Positions 56,691 through 64,000 of a stretch of DNA of 64,000 nt are shown here, piece by piece (within the stretch, counting starts at the first letter, position 1; every line of letters begins with the position of its first letter). Source of the DNA: Glycomyces algeriensis (GTDB lineage Bacteria; Actinomycetota; Actinomycetes; Mycobacteriales; Micromonosporaceae). Under the pieces are notes generated by a model. That model saw only the letters and a list, made by a program, of their open reading frames with translations. It did no database searches and had not been told where the DNA came from. The stretch is from positions 452,681 through 516,680 of the forward strand of contig NZ_JAPZVR010000002.1 in assembly GCF_027622855.1 (NCBI RefSeq). The letters are read 5' to 3'. The position numbers and the translations under genes were made by a program.

Positions 56691-58535
56691 TTGAGCTCCC
56701 CCACTCCTGCCATCCCCGGCTACCGCGACTTCGCGATGGTCGCGCACGGGTCGACCGCGTTCGTCTACACCGCCGTCCAGGAGCGGCTCGACCGCACGGT
56801 CGCCGTCAAGGTCCTGCTCGTCGACGACGACATGACCACCGCGGACTCGGTCGAGAAGGAGCTCGAGGCCACCGTCGCGGTCTCGAACCACCCCCACATC
56901 GTCTCGATCATCGACACCGGGCATACCGACGCCGGGCAGCCGTACATCGTCATGGAGTACTGCGAGGGCGGTTCCTACTCCGCGATCCTCAAGGCCGGCG
57001 GGCCGCTGCCCGTGGACGACGTGATCGACATGGGCGTCAAGATCGGGCAGGCGCTCCAGGCCGCGCACAGCGCGGACATCCTCCACCGGGACGTCAAGCC
57101 GCAGAACATCCTGCGCGGCCAGTACGGGCCCGCACTGGCGGACTTCGGCATCGCGCGCACCCCCGCCTCGCTGGCCGCGACCGCCGCGATCGACAAGCTC
57201 ACGCCGCTCCACGCCTCCCCTGAAGCACTCCTGCGCCAGGCCCAGACCTCCGCGAGCGACCTGTTCAGCCTCGCGTCGAGCATGTGGCACCTCCTGGCCG
57301 GGTACGCGCCGTTCGCGAACCCCCAGGGCGGCACCGACCCCGACACGCACCGCGAGCGCGTCACCTCCGACGCGCCGCCGCCGAAACTCCCCCGCGACGA
57401 CGTCCCCGAATGGCTCGAGAGCCTGCTCGTGCGCGGCCTCTCTCGCGACCCGGCCCGCCGCCCCGCCTCGGGGCAGGCGTTCGCCGAGGAGCTCCAGCGC
57501 GGCATGTACGGCGGCGGGGTCGGCAAGGCCGCCGCGCCCGCCGTGATCGGCGACGTGAGCAACGAGGAGACGGTCTACCGGCCCGAGGTCGCCTCGCGCG
57601 GCACGCGGGTGCCGCTGGACCCGTTCGCGCCCGTGCAGCAGATGCCGATGCCCGACCGGGGCGGCACGCTCGGCGGCGGCATCACCGGGGGCCGCACCGG
57701 CGGTTACGCCGGGGAGCTGGGCCACCCGGTCGACCCGCGGTACGCGCAGCTCGACGGCCTCGCCCAGGGCGGGACGCAGGGCGGGCCGGTCTCGGCCGCG
57801 CCGTTCTCGGGCGTGCCGATGAGCGGGCAGCCGTTCTCGGGGGCGCCCATGAGCGCCCAGCCGTTCTCCGGCGCGCCGCAGAGCGCGCTCCACGCCGCTC
57901 CCGGCATCGCCCCGTACTCCGCGCCCCCGCAGGCGCCGGTGAGCATGCAGCCGCCGCCGATGCCGTGGGGGCAGCAGGCAGCGCAGTCGCCGCAGTCGCC
58001 GCAGTCCTCCGTGCAGGAGCAGGTGTTCGCGCCGCCGGTGATCGGCCGCGACGGGTCCAAGCCGCGCAAGACCCAGGCGTACAAGGCGCCCAAGCCGGTG
58101 CAGCCGAAGCAGAAGGACGAGCGCAGCCTCAAGTCGTACGTGTACCTCGGGCTCACGATCACGGTGCTGCTCGGCGGCATCATGACCGTGTGGCTGTGGC
58201 TCATCTCCCCGAACCGGGACGCCGAGGACCTCGACCAGGCGAACACCGCGGGCGACGCCGCGCAGGAGCTCACGATCGCGTCGTGGGAGGACGGCTCGGT
58301 GAGCCTGACCTGGGGCGCGGCCGAGGACGCCGAGGGCCTGCGGTACATCGTCTTCGCCCAGCGGGTGGGCGACGAGAAGGCCGAGCCGCTCAACCCGGAC
58401 GGCACCACGGCGACCGAGTTCTCCGCCGCGGGCCTGATCCCCGGCGAGGACTACTGCTTCACCGTGGGCGTGTTGCGGGCCGTCGACGACGTGCCGATGT
58501 CGGAACCGGTCTGCACCGCCGATCTGCCCGACTGA
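56691..58535 (+). CDS. Membrane Ser/Thr protein kinase with C-terminal fibronectin-like domain
   Basis: 614 residues. Kinase domain about 10-270 with Lys40 (VAVKVLL), HRD Asp134 and DFG 151-153; the Gly-rich loop is degenerate (VAHGSTAFVYTA) and the APE motif is SPE, yet catalytic residues are present. A Pro/Gly/Ser linker (about 290-470) contains three FSGxPMS repeats. One helix at about 482-503 is followed by an external domain of about 100 residues with the W...L.W pattern of fibronectin type III and two Cys. TTG start after AGGAA. It follows the trehalose genes but has its own leader. Its ligand is unknown. Confidence 0.88.
   Translation: MSSPTPAIPGYRDFAMVAHGSTAFVYTAVQERLDRTVAVKVLLVDDDMTTADSVEKELEATVAVSNHPHIVSIIDTGHTDAGQPYIVMEYCEGGSYSAILKAGGPLPVDDVIDMGVKIGQALQAAHSADILHRDVKPQNILRGQYGPALADFGIARTPASLAATAAIDKLTPLHASPEALLRQAQTSASDLFSLASSMWHLLAGYAPFANPQGGTDPDTHRERVTSDAPPPKLPRDDVPEWLESLLVRGLSRDPARRPASGQAFAEELQRGMYGGGVGKAAAPAVIGDVSNEETVYRPEVASRGTRVPLDPFAPVQQMPMPDRGGTLGGGITGGRTGGYAGELGHPVDPRYAQLDGLAQGGTQGGPVSAAPFSGVPMSGQPFSGAPMSAQPFSGAPQSALHAAPGIAPYSAPPQAPVSMQPPPMPWGQQAAQSPQSPQSSVQEQVFAPPVIGRDGSKPRKTQAYKAPKPVQPKQKDERSLKSYVYLGLTITVLLGGIMTVWLWLISPNRDAEDLDQANTAGDAAQELTIASWEDGSVSLTWGAAEDAEGLRYIVFAQRVGDEKAEPLNPDGTTATEFSAAGLIPGEDYCFTVGVLRAVDDVPMSEPVCTADLPD
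57801..57890 (+). repeat. Three 30-base tandem repeats coding PFSGxPMSxQ
   Basis: Units at 57801-57830, 57831-57860 and 57861-57890 encode ten-residue repeats in the kinase linker. Confidence 0.75.
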
Positions 58536-58758
58536 GCCGCCGGCCGGAGACGCTCGCCCCATTGGGGATCGTCCGATCGGGTGAGGCGTGCGCGTTCAAG
58601 GGCCTATTCGAAGTGACCCTTGATAAACCGCGACCGGCAATTTGCATAGGCACGGTTCCTTAAGACGCGGATCACGGTGACGAGATCCGCAGTTCGGTTT
58701 AGATCGCGCATTCGAACAGGCGATCGAGCAATTCGGGACCGCGGTCCGACCGGGAACG

Positions 58759-58794
58759 AAAAAAGCGCCCCACGCCCTCTCGGGCATGGAGCGC
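58759..58794 (-). terminator. Rho-independent terminator
   Basis: GCGC...GCCC pairs with GGGC...GCGC with mismatches around a TCTC loop; read on the minus strand the stem is followed by six Ts. The only classic U-tract terminator seen in the window, 20 bases after the stop of the next gene. Confidence 0.8.
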
Positions 58795-58814
58795 GAAGTT
58801 CGCGGGTGCGAAAC

Positions 58815-59165
58815 CTAGGCGGCGACGGCCTCGGCGGCGAAAGCGTCAGCCTCTTCGAGGGTCTTCAGGGTGGTGTCCCAGCCCTGGTCCGCGGGCTGCT
58901 TGGCCGCGAGGCCCTCGATCTCGGCCTTGATCTTCGCGCCGTGACCGGCGGCGGCGAGGGCCTTGACGGCCTCGGTGAACGCCTCGGAGCCGGTGGCCAG
59001 GTGCAGGGTCTTGCCGTTGGTCAGGTTGCGCAGGTACACGTGCTTCCCGTTGTTGAGCGGGATCAGGTACTTGAACTCGCCGAGGACGTTGAGTCCGCCA
59101 GCGGAGCCGCCCTTCTGGCCGGCCTTGACGGAAGCGCGTGCTGTCTTGGAAGTGTTGGCTGCCAC
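58815..59165 (-). CDS. Small hypothetical protein
   Basis: 116-residue soluble protein, Ala/Lys/Gly-rich. Basic N-terminus (KTARASVKAGQKGG), a short beta stretch (FKYLIPLNNGKHVYLRNL) and an Ala/Glu-rich helical end. No family recognised. GTG start with GTGAGGAG upstream; it ends in a classic terminator, so it is probably a well-expressed single gene. Function unknown. Confidence 0.7.
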   Translation of the reverse strand: MAANTSKTARASVKAGQKGGSAGGLNVLGEFKYLIPLNNGKHVYLRNLTNGKTLHLATGSEAFTEAVKALAAAGHGAKIKAEIEGLAAKQPADQGWDTTLKTLEEADAFAAEAVAA

Positions 59166-59558
59166 GCCGGTCTCCTCACCATGTCGTTACGACGTATCTT
59201 CGGCCCGGCGCAGGGAGAGCAGCTCGAAAGGCGGGCTCTGAACCTGGGTTGGACCACAAAAGAAAACCGACAGTCCGCCGGTCATGCGCAAGTCTAGCTC
59301 AGGCGGCGGCTGCGGCGACTAGCACACGTACCGGGTGTGACGCATCGAATGATCGAAAAAGTGAGCCCCCGGGGCGCTTTAAGCCTAGCGCGATGCTTTC
59401 GAAGCTGTCAGTATGTAACTGAGCGGAATAGCGTGCCGGGTTCGAGTTCATCCCACTCTCATCCCGGCCGATACCCGTTGCACGACTTCAAGTCGTTATG
59501 AAATGACCACAAGGAGTGAGCCAGTACTCAGATACGCCGATTCCCAAGGAGGTGCGCG
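59166..59558. other. Long divergent intergenic region
   Basis: 393 bases between two divergent genes. It holds the palindrome at 59482-59496 and the ribosome site AAGGAGG of the right-hand gene. A tRNA-like GGTTCGAGTT stretch near 59450 was examined and rejected. No coding frame with normal codon bias. Confidence 0.4.
59482..59496. promoter_or_regulatory. Palindrome upstream of the DUF3145 gene
   Basis: ACGACTT-C-AAGTCGT, a perfect 7-1-7 inverted repeat. TTGCAC overlaps it, so it would cover a -35 region. The factor is unknown. Confidence 0.45.
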
Positions 59559-60071
59559 ATGCAGACACGCGGCGTGATCTACATCCACTCCAGCCCGTCT
59601 GCGGTCTGCCCGCATGTCGAGTGGGCGATCGGACGGGTCCTGGAGCGCTCCGGCTCCGCGGCGAGCCAGGGCGTCAAGCTCGGATGGACCCCGCAGCACG
59701 CCGAGCGCGCCACCATGCGCGCCGAGCGCCCCTGGACCGGCTACGCCGGCATGGGCGCCGAGTTCGCGAAGGCCCTCGCGCAGTGGCCGATGCTGCGGTT
59801 CGAGATCACCGAGGACCCGAGCGCCGGCGTCGACGGCGAGCGGATCATGCACGTCCCCGGCCGCGGCATCTACCGCGCGGCGATGAGCGCCGGCGGCGAC
59901 ATCATGATCGCCGAGGACCGCATCCGCGCGCTGCTGGCGACCACCACCAGCGCCGAGGCGCTCCGCAACGGGCTGGACCAGCTGCTGGGCCTGGAGTGGG
60001 ACCGGGAACTGCGGCCGTACCGCCAGGCCGCGGGCGGCACCGAGCAGTCCTGGCTGTCCCAGGTCGGCTAA
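59559..60071 (+). CDS. DUF3145 family protein
   Basis: 170-residue actinobacterial protein of unknown function. The conserved start TRGVIYIHSSPSAVCPHVEWAIG-like sequence (3-25) and SCR-like MHVPGRGIYRA near 102-112 identify the family. Start ATG follows a strong AAGGAGG at the ideal distance. Soluble and cytoplasmic by sequence. Closed by a very long terminator hairpin. The family is widely conserved in mycelial actinobacteria and mycobacteria, which suggests a core role, but none is established. Confidence 0.9.
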   Translation: MQTRGVIYIHSSPSAVCPHVEWAIGRVLERSGSAASQGVKLGWTPQHAERATMRAERPWTGYAGMGAEFAKALAQWPMLRFEITEDPSAGVDGERIMHVPGRGIYRAAMSAGGDIMIAEDRIRALLATTTSAEALRNGLDQLLGLEWDRELRPYRQAAGGTEQSWLSQVG

Positions 60072-60077
60072 ACGAGA

Positions 60078-60124
60078 CGAACACTAAGGCCCGCAACGCA
60101 AAGCGTTGCGGGCCTTAGTGTTCG
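60078..60124. terminator. Convergent-gene terminator, 22 bp stem
   Basis: Perfect stem starting CGAACACTAAGGCCCGC with a 3-base AAA loop; the longest perfect hairpin found in the window. It separates the DUF3145 gene from a convergent oxidoreductase gene. Confidence 0.9.
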
Positions 60125-60130
60125 CGCCGT

Positions 60131-60778
60131 CTAGAGGTCGGCGGTGAGGTTGTCGAAGTTCGGGCCGTCGGTGCGCGAGCGCTTGAGCTCGTAGAAGCCC
60201 GGGGTCGTGACCACGGCGTAGACGCCGTCCCACAGCTTCGCGGCGGCCTCGCCCTGCGGAGCGGGGGTGACCACGGGGCCGAAGAGGCCGACCTGCACGC
60301 CCTCGTCGTTCTCGACGGCCACCACCGGGGTGCCGACGTCAGTGCCGACGAGGCCGATGCCGCGCTGGTGCGAGGCCCTGAGGGCCTCGTCCCATTCCTC
60401 GCTCTTGCCGGCGTCGGCGAGCTCGGCCGGAAGGCCGACGGCCTCGAGCGCGGCCGGGATGTAGACCTCGGCGTCCTTCTCGGCGCCGAGGTGGATGCGG
60501 TTGCCGAGGGCGGTGTAGAAGCGCCCGAGGGTCTCGTTGTCGTACTGCTGGGCCACGGCCGTCGCGACGCGCACCGCGGGCAGTGTCTTGGGCATGAGGG
60601 CCCGGTACTTCTCGGGGAGCTGGTCGAGGTTCGGCTCGTTGAGCACGAAGAGGCTCATCACGTTCCAGCGGACGTGGATCGGACGGAGCTTCGCGGCCTC
60701 GATGATCCAGCGGGAGGTCATCCAGGCCCACGGGCAGGCGGGGTCGAACCAGAAGTCGACGGTCTTGGTTTCAGCCAT
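60131..60778 (-). CDS. DsbA-fold oxidoreductase, mycothiol-dependent Rv2466c-like
   Basis: 215-residue thioredoxin-fold protein of the DsbA/FrnE group. The start VDFWFDPACPWAWMTSRW is the hallmark of the mycobacterial Rv2466c family, a mycothiol-dependent reductase active on nitro compounds. Here the motif is Cys15-Pro-Trp-Ala18: the nucleophilic Cys is kept and the resolving Cys is Ala, as in a monothiol mechanism with mycothiol. Other family landmarks include the GTPVV cis-Pro segment near 148-152 and FGPVVTP. ATG has no strong ribosome site. Divergent from an AraC-type regulator. Confidence 0.88.
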   Translation of the reverse strand: MAETKTVDFWFDPACPWAWMTSRWIIEAAKLRPIHVRWNVMSLFVLNEPNLDQLPEKYRALMPKTLPAVRVATAVAQQYDNETLGRFYTALGNRIHLGAEKDAEVYIPAALEAVGLPAELADAGKSEEWDEALRASHQRGIGLVGTDVGTPVVAVENDEGVQVGLFGPVVTPAPQGEAAAKLWDGVYAVVTTPGFYELKRSRTDGPNFDNLTADL

Positions 60779-60871
60779 GCGGACTACACTACTTCAAATT
60801 TAAACAAGTTTCCTGGGCGGCTCGGCCCTATGATCGAGACACAACGTGGAACCACGATAAAAGGGATAAAC

Positions 60872-61777
60872 TTGCCGTCGATGCTGGTGAATACGCGACA
60901 AGATGACATAACGGGCCACCTTTTCGGGCCCGTTCCGGAGGCGGCCGGGCACGACGGCCGCGGTCCCTTGATCGAGATCCTGACGCTCGCGCGGCTGCGC
61001 GCGAGCGGCGGCGCTCCCGCGCTGGCGCGGCCGTTCCGGTCCGACCGGCACTGCCTGCTCACCCTCACGTCCGGATCGATGCGGCACTCGGTGGACTTCA
61101 CCGAGCACGACCTCGCGCCGGGCCAGTGGCTGTGGGCGCGGCCGGGCCAGGTGCAGCAGTGGGGCGGCCTCGACGGGGCCGAGGGCACCGTGATCCGCTT
61201 CGCGACCGAGTTCCTGGACCCCGACACGGCGATCGGCGTGTGCGTCGACGACCCGCACGCTCCGGCGGTGCGGGTCCCGTCGAGCGAGGACCACGCGCTG
61301 CTGCGCGCGGCGACCACGCAGTTGCAGTGGGAGCACTCGGCGGACAAACTGCCGCTGGACACGCGGCTGCAGGTGCTGCGGCACCTGCTCGCGGTGCTGG
61401 TGCTGCGGGTCGTGAGCCTGCCCGCGCCGCAGGCGGGACCGGACCCGAGCGAGGTGTACCTGGCGTTCCGGGACGCGGTCGAGCGGGACTACGCGAACTC
61501 GCGGCGGCTCAGCGACTACGCCGAGGCGCTCGCCTACTCCCCCAGGACCCTGTCGCGAGCCACGCTCGCGGCGGCGGGGATCCCGGCGAAGGAGTTCATC
61601 GACCGCCGGGTGGTCTTGGAGGCCAAGCGCATGCTCGCCTGCTCCTCGATCCCCGCGGCCCGCATCGGCGAACGGCTCGGCTTCAGCAGCGCCACCAACT
61701 TCAACAAGTTCTTCACCCAGCGAACCGGCACCACCCCGATCGCCTTCCGCGACTCCGCCCGATCACAAGGACACTGA
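60872..61777 (+). CDS. AraC-family transcriptional regulator
   Basis: 301-residue regulator with an N-terminal cupin-like sensor region (about 40-135) and C-terminal AraC double helix-turn-helix (about 195-295): YAEALAYSPRTLSR for the first and IGERLGFSSATNFNKFFTQRTGTTP-like sequence for the second. The start is uncertain: TTG 60872 has AAAGGG six bases upstream and is preferred to ATG 60830. It is divergent from the Rv2466c-like gene and separated by an AT-rich stretch (AAATTTAAAC), so it may control that gene. The inducer is unknown. Confidence 0.88.
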   Translation: MPSMLVNTRQDDITGHLFGPVPEAAGHDGRGPLIEILTLARLRASGGAPALARPFRSDRHCLLTLTSGSMRHSVDFTEHDLAPGQWLWARPGQVQQWGGLDGAEGTVIRFATEFLDPDTAIGVCVDDPHAPAVRVPSSEDHALLRAATTQLQWEHSADKLPLDTRLQVLRHLLAVLVLRVVSLPAPQAGPDPSEVYLAFRDAVERDYANSRRLSDYAEALAYSPRTLSRATLAAAGIPAKEFIDRRVVLEAKRMLACSSIPAARIGERLGFSSATNFNKFFTQRTGTTPIAFRDSARSQGH

Positions 61778-61819
61778 ATCCGTACGAGGAGCCCTTGAAC
61801 ACCGCACACCGCCACGATC

Positions 61820-62752
61820 TCAGCTCGCCGCGGCGAAGACCGTCTCCGGCTTCGCCTTGCCGTCACGCTCGATCATGACCGCGAGCAGGTCGCCGTCCTC
61901 GCTGAGGACCGCGTAGCGTCCCTCCATGCCGACCGGCTCGAGCTGCTTGCCGTACGACAGCGCCTTCGCCTCAGCCTCGGTCGCCGTGCGCGTCGGCATG
62001 AGCCGCGCCGCCGCCTCGCCCATCGCGAGCGCGCCCAGCGGCGCGCCCGCCTCGGACCGCTCCCCCAGCGTCTCCAAGGTCGCGGCGACATCGATCCCGA
62101 ATCCGCCGATCCTGGTGCGCCGCAACGCGGTCAGATGCCCGCCGACCCCGAGCGCAGTCCCGAGGTCGCGCGCGATCGCGCGGATGTACGTGCCCGAAGA
62201 GCACGACACGTCGACGTCCACGTCGACGAACTCGCCCTCGCGCCGGATCGCCTCGACCGCGATGGACGCGATCGTGACCCGCCGCGCCTTCAACTCGACC
62301 TTCTCGCCGTCGCGCACGAGTTTGTAGGCGCGCTGGCCGTCGATCTTCACCGCGCTCACCGCGCTCGGCACCTGGTCGATCTCGCCGGTCATCGCCGCGA
62401 GGCCCTCGCGGATCGCGGCGTCGGCGACCGCAGAGGCGTCGGCGCTCTCGGTCACGTCGCCTTCGGCGTCGTCGGTCACGGTGGCCTGGCCGAGCCGGAT
62501 CGTCGCCGTGTAGGACTTGTCCAGGCCCGACACGTACGTCAAGAGCTTGGTGGCCTTGCCGACCGCGACGATGAGCACGCCGGTCGCCATCGGGTCGAGG
62601 GTGCCGCCGTGGCCGACCTTGCGGGTGCCGCAGATGCGGCGCATCCGGGACACGACCCCGTGCGAGGTGATGCCCTGCGGCTTGTCGACGACGATGAGGC
62701 CCGGCTGCACCGGGCGCGCGGACTTGGCGGATGAGGGCGGCACTGTGGTCAC
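61820..62752 (-). CDS. truB: tRNA pseudouridine(55) synthase
   Basis: Makes pseudouridine at position 55 of the T-loop in tRNAs. 310 residues with the catalytic Asp53 in GHGGTLDPMATGVL, the N-terminal DKPQGITSH block near 23-31, and SCSSGTYIRAIARDLG near 184-199. A C-terminal extension carries a PUA-like domain. GTG start; no strong ribosome site, so possibly leaderless. It stands alone here instead of the common infB-rbfA-truB-ribF order, whose other members are not in the window. Confidence 0.95.
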   Translation of the reverse strand: MTTVPPSSAKSARPVQPGLIVVDKPQGITSHGVVSRMRRICGTRKVGHGGTLDPMATGVLIVAVGKATKLLTYVSGLDKSYTATIRLGQATVTDDAEGDVTESADASAVADAAIREGLAAMTGEIDQVPSAVSAVKIDGQRAYKLVRDGEKVELKARRVTIASIAVEAIRREGEFVDVDVDVSCSSGTYIRAIARDLGTALGVGGHLTALRRTRIGGFGIDVAATLETLGERSEAGAPLGALAMGEAAARLMPTRTATEAEAKALSYGKQLEPVGMEGRYAVLSEDGDLLAVMIERDGKAKPETVFAAAS

Positions 62753-62800
62753 GGTCGTAGAGGCTAACCGCGCCCCGGACCGTGCCCGCCGCGCGGGTGG

Positions 62801-62914
62801 CTACTGGTGCCGGTCGAGCGATTCCTGAAGGGCGCGCAGTGCCTCCGCCTTCTCCTCGTCCCAATTATCGGGACGGGTGCGGCGCTTCCGTCGAGTCGAT
62901 GCATCAGTCTTCAT
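62801..62914 (-). CDS. Very small basic/acidic protein
   Basis: A 37-residue frame, MKTDASTRRKRRTRPDNW then an acidic helical end DEEKAEALRALQESLDRHQ-like. GC-rich third positions are only partly kept. AAGG lies about 12 bases before the ATG. It sits in the gap between the MATE and truB genes, on their strand. The charge split and helical end look like a real small protein, but no homologue can be named. Confidence 0.5.
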   Translation of the reverse strand: MKTDASTRRKRRTRPDNWDEEKAEALRALQESLDRHQ

Positions 62915-62979
62915 CCTCGAGACCTTAACGAAGGTTCAGGAAAAATGCTGCGCACAATTCACATAGTGGGATGAGATTT

Positions 62980-64000
62980 TCAGGAGCGTTCGGCTCCGGT
63001 GACGGCCCACTCACCCGAGCGCAGGCGCCAGAGGATCATGCCGAGCCGCACGAGCATGAAGACCGCGATGCCGCCCCAGATGCCGGTGAGGCCCCACCCG
63101 AAGACGAGCGTGAGCCACGTGAACGGGAGGCCGCTCGCGATCGAGATGACGGTCATGTTCCGCATGAACCGCAGGTCGCCCGCGCCGATGAGCACGCCGT
63201 CGAGCGCGAAGACCACCCCGGCCACCGGCAGGAGCAGCACCAGCCACGGCCAGATGTAGCCGAGCTGGTCGTGGACGCCCACTTCGGCGGTGAACAGGTC
63301 CGGCAAAACCGGGAGCAGCGCGAGCACGACCACGAGGAAGGCCGCGCCGTACCCGAAGCCGACGATCGTCAGCCGCTTCGCGGTGGCGCGCGCGGCGTCC
63401 GGCCGGCCCGCGCCGAGGTCGGCGCCGATGAGGGCCTGAGCCGCGATCGCCACCGCGTCGAGCGCCAGCGCCGCGAAGAACCACAGCTGCATGCCGATCT
63501 GGTGGGCGCCGAGCGCGACCGTGCCGACGCGCGCGGCGACGGCGGTGGCCGAGAAGGAGCTGACCTGGAAGGCGATGCCGCGGATGATCAGGTCGCCGTT
63601 GGCGACGAGCTGCTTCGACATGAGCTGCCGGTCGATGCGCAGGGGCACCCGTTCGCGGCGCAGCGCGAGGAGGAACAGGACGCCGGAGACGGCCTGCGCG
63701 ACGGCGTTCGCCCAGGCCGAGCCGACGAGGCCTAGGCCGACCGGGTAGACGAGGACCGGCGCGAGCACGGCTGAGAGCAGGAACGAAGCCGTCACGAACC
63801 ACATGGGGCGCTTGGTGTCCTGGACCGCGCGCATCCAGCCCTGGCCGGCGCCGGCCACGAGCAGGAACGGAGCGCCGAGGACGGCGACGCGCAGCCATTC
63901 GGCGGCGGCGGCCTCCACGGCCGGGTCGTCGCCCATGAGACCGGCGACGGACCCGGCGAGGAACTGGAAGGCGATGATCATGGCCAGGCCGGCGGCGAGC
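62980..64000 (-). CDS. MATE-family efflux transporter (N-terminus beyond window)
   Basis: C-terminal about 340 residues of a multidrug/toxin extrusion transporter; the frame stays open to the last base. Nine or so hydrophobic helices are visible. A hallmark of the DinF-like branch is the GAGQGWMRAVQDTKRPM stretch and, after the middle, the GAHQIGMQLWFFAALALDA-like block. An internal ATG at 63981 is probably not the true start, since coding continues upstream without a stop. Likely a proton- or sodium-driven exporter; the substrate is unknown. Confidence 0.88.
   Translation of the reverse strand, partial: LAAGLAMIIAFQFLAGSVAGLMGDDPAVEAAAAEWLRVAVLGAPFLLVAGAGQGWMRAVQDTKRPMWFVTASFLLSAVLAPVLVYPVGLGLVGSAWANAVAQAVSGVLFLLALRRERVPLRIDRQLMSKQLVANGDLIIRGIAFQVSSFSATAVAARVGTVALGAHQIGMQLWFFAALALDAVAIAAQALIGADLGAGRPDAARATAKRLTIVGFGYGAAFLVVVLALLPVLPDLFTAEVGVHDQLGYIWPWLVLLLPVAGVVFALDGVLIGAGDLRFMRNMTVISIASGLPFTWLTLVFGWGLTGIWGGIAVFMLVRLGMILWRLRSGEWAVTGAERS

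Noticed and set aside
59440-59460. tRNA T-loop-like sequence GGTTCGAGTT
   Set aside because: No acceptor stem, anticodon arm or D-arm could be fitted around it. No tRNA or rRNA gene was recognised anywhere in the window.

Overview
This 64 kb window is chromosomal DNA from a high-GC (roughly 70%) Gram-positive actinomycete. Third codon positions are almost always G or C, and GTG and TTG starts are common. Many genes start directly at a TANNNT-like -10 hexamer spaced as expected for leaderless transcripts. The content fits this group: a PimB-type phosphatidylinositol mannosyltransferase, type I glutamine synthetase with a GlnR-like operator and an adjacent RDD protein, a PASTA-domain kinase, DUF3145, DUF5130, an Rv2466c-like mycothiol-linked oxidoreductase and a HelD-type RNA polymerase helicase. 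A mycelial actinomycete (Glycomyces/Stackebrandtia-like or related) is my best guess; the genus cannot be fixed from sequence reading alone.

Layout. 0-12 kb: ROK glucokinase divergent from an acyl-CoA synthetase, a LuxR-type two-component system, pimB, a NYN-domain protein, RDD protein, glnA with its nitrogen operator, and azlCD. 12-19 kb: a sortase-anchored surface protein, an orphan ChvE-like sugar-binding lipoprotein, a metallo-hydrolase, a MarR/EamA divergent pair with a clear shared operator, and a DrrAB-type exporter. 19-29 kb: hrpA, a Cu/Zn-SOD-like lipoprotein, an ABC-F ribosome-protection-type ATPase with an unusual structured leader, a secreted AA10 polysaccharide monooxygenase, and the metPS methionine/alanine importer. 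29-38 kb: helD, a PASTA kinase, pyrE, a PhyH oxygenase, a second unusual kinase, rpiB and a DUF1015 protein. 38.9-40.3 kb: a tnpB-only IS200/IS605-type element inserted between the DUF1015 gene and pepN, with its likely guide-RNA end. 40-52 kb: pepN, small membrane proteins, HNH nuclease, MscS channel, truncated haemoglobin with a 3' tandem repeat, a YbjN protein, thioesterase and EttA. 52-64 kb: otsA, an OtsB-GH15 fusion, a third kinase, DUF3145, an Rv2466c-like protein, an AraC regulator, truB and a MATE exporter that runs off the window.

Themes. Carbon and osmolyte metabolism recurs (glucokinase, RpiB, trehalose synthesis fused to a predicted trehalase, chitin/cellulose-active LPMO, sugar-binding lipoprotein), as does membrane-linked Ser/Thr phosphorylation (three kinases with different sensor regions). 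The most noteworthy items are the OtsB-GH15 fusion, the ABC-F leader RNA, the TnpB element with a predicted guide RNA, the exactly spaced GlnR operator, and a short hairpin repeat (GAAGCTTGCGAGCC-like) found upstream of four signalling or nitrogen genes. Most gene ends are marked by strong GC-rich hairpins, usually without a U-tract.
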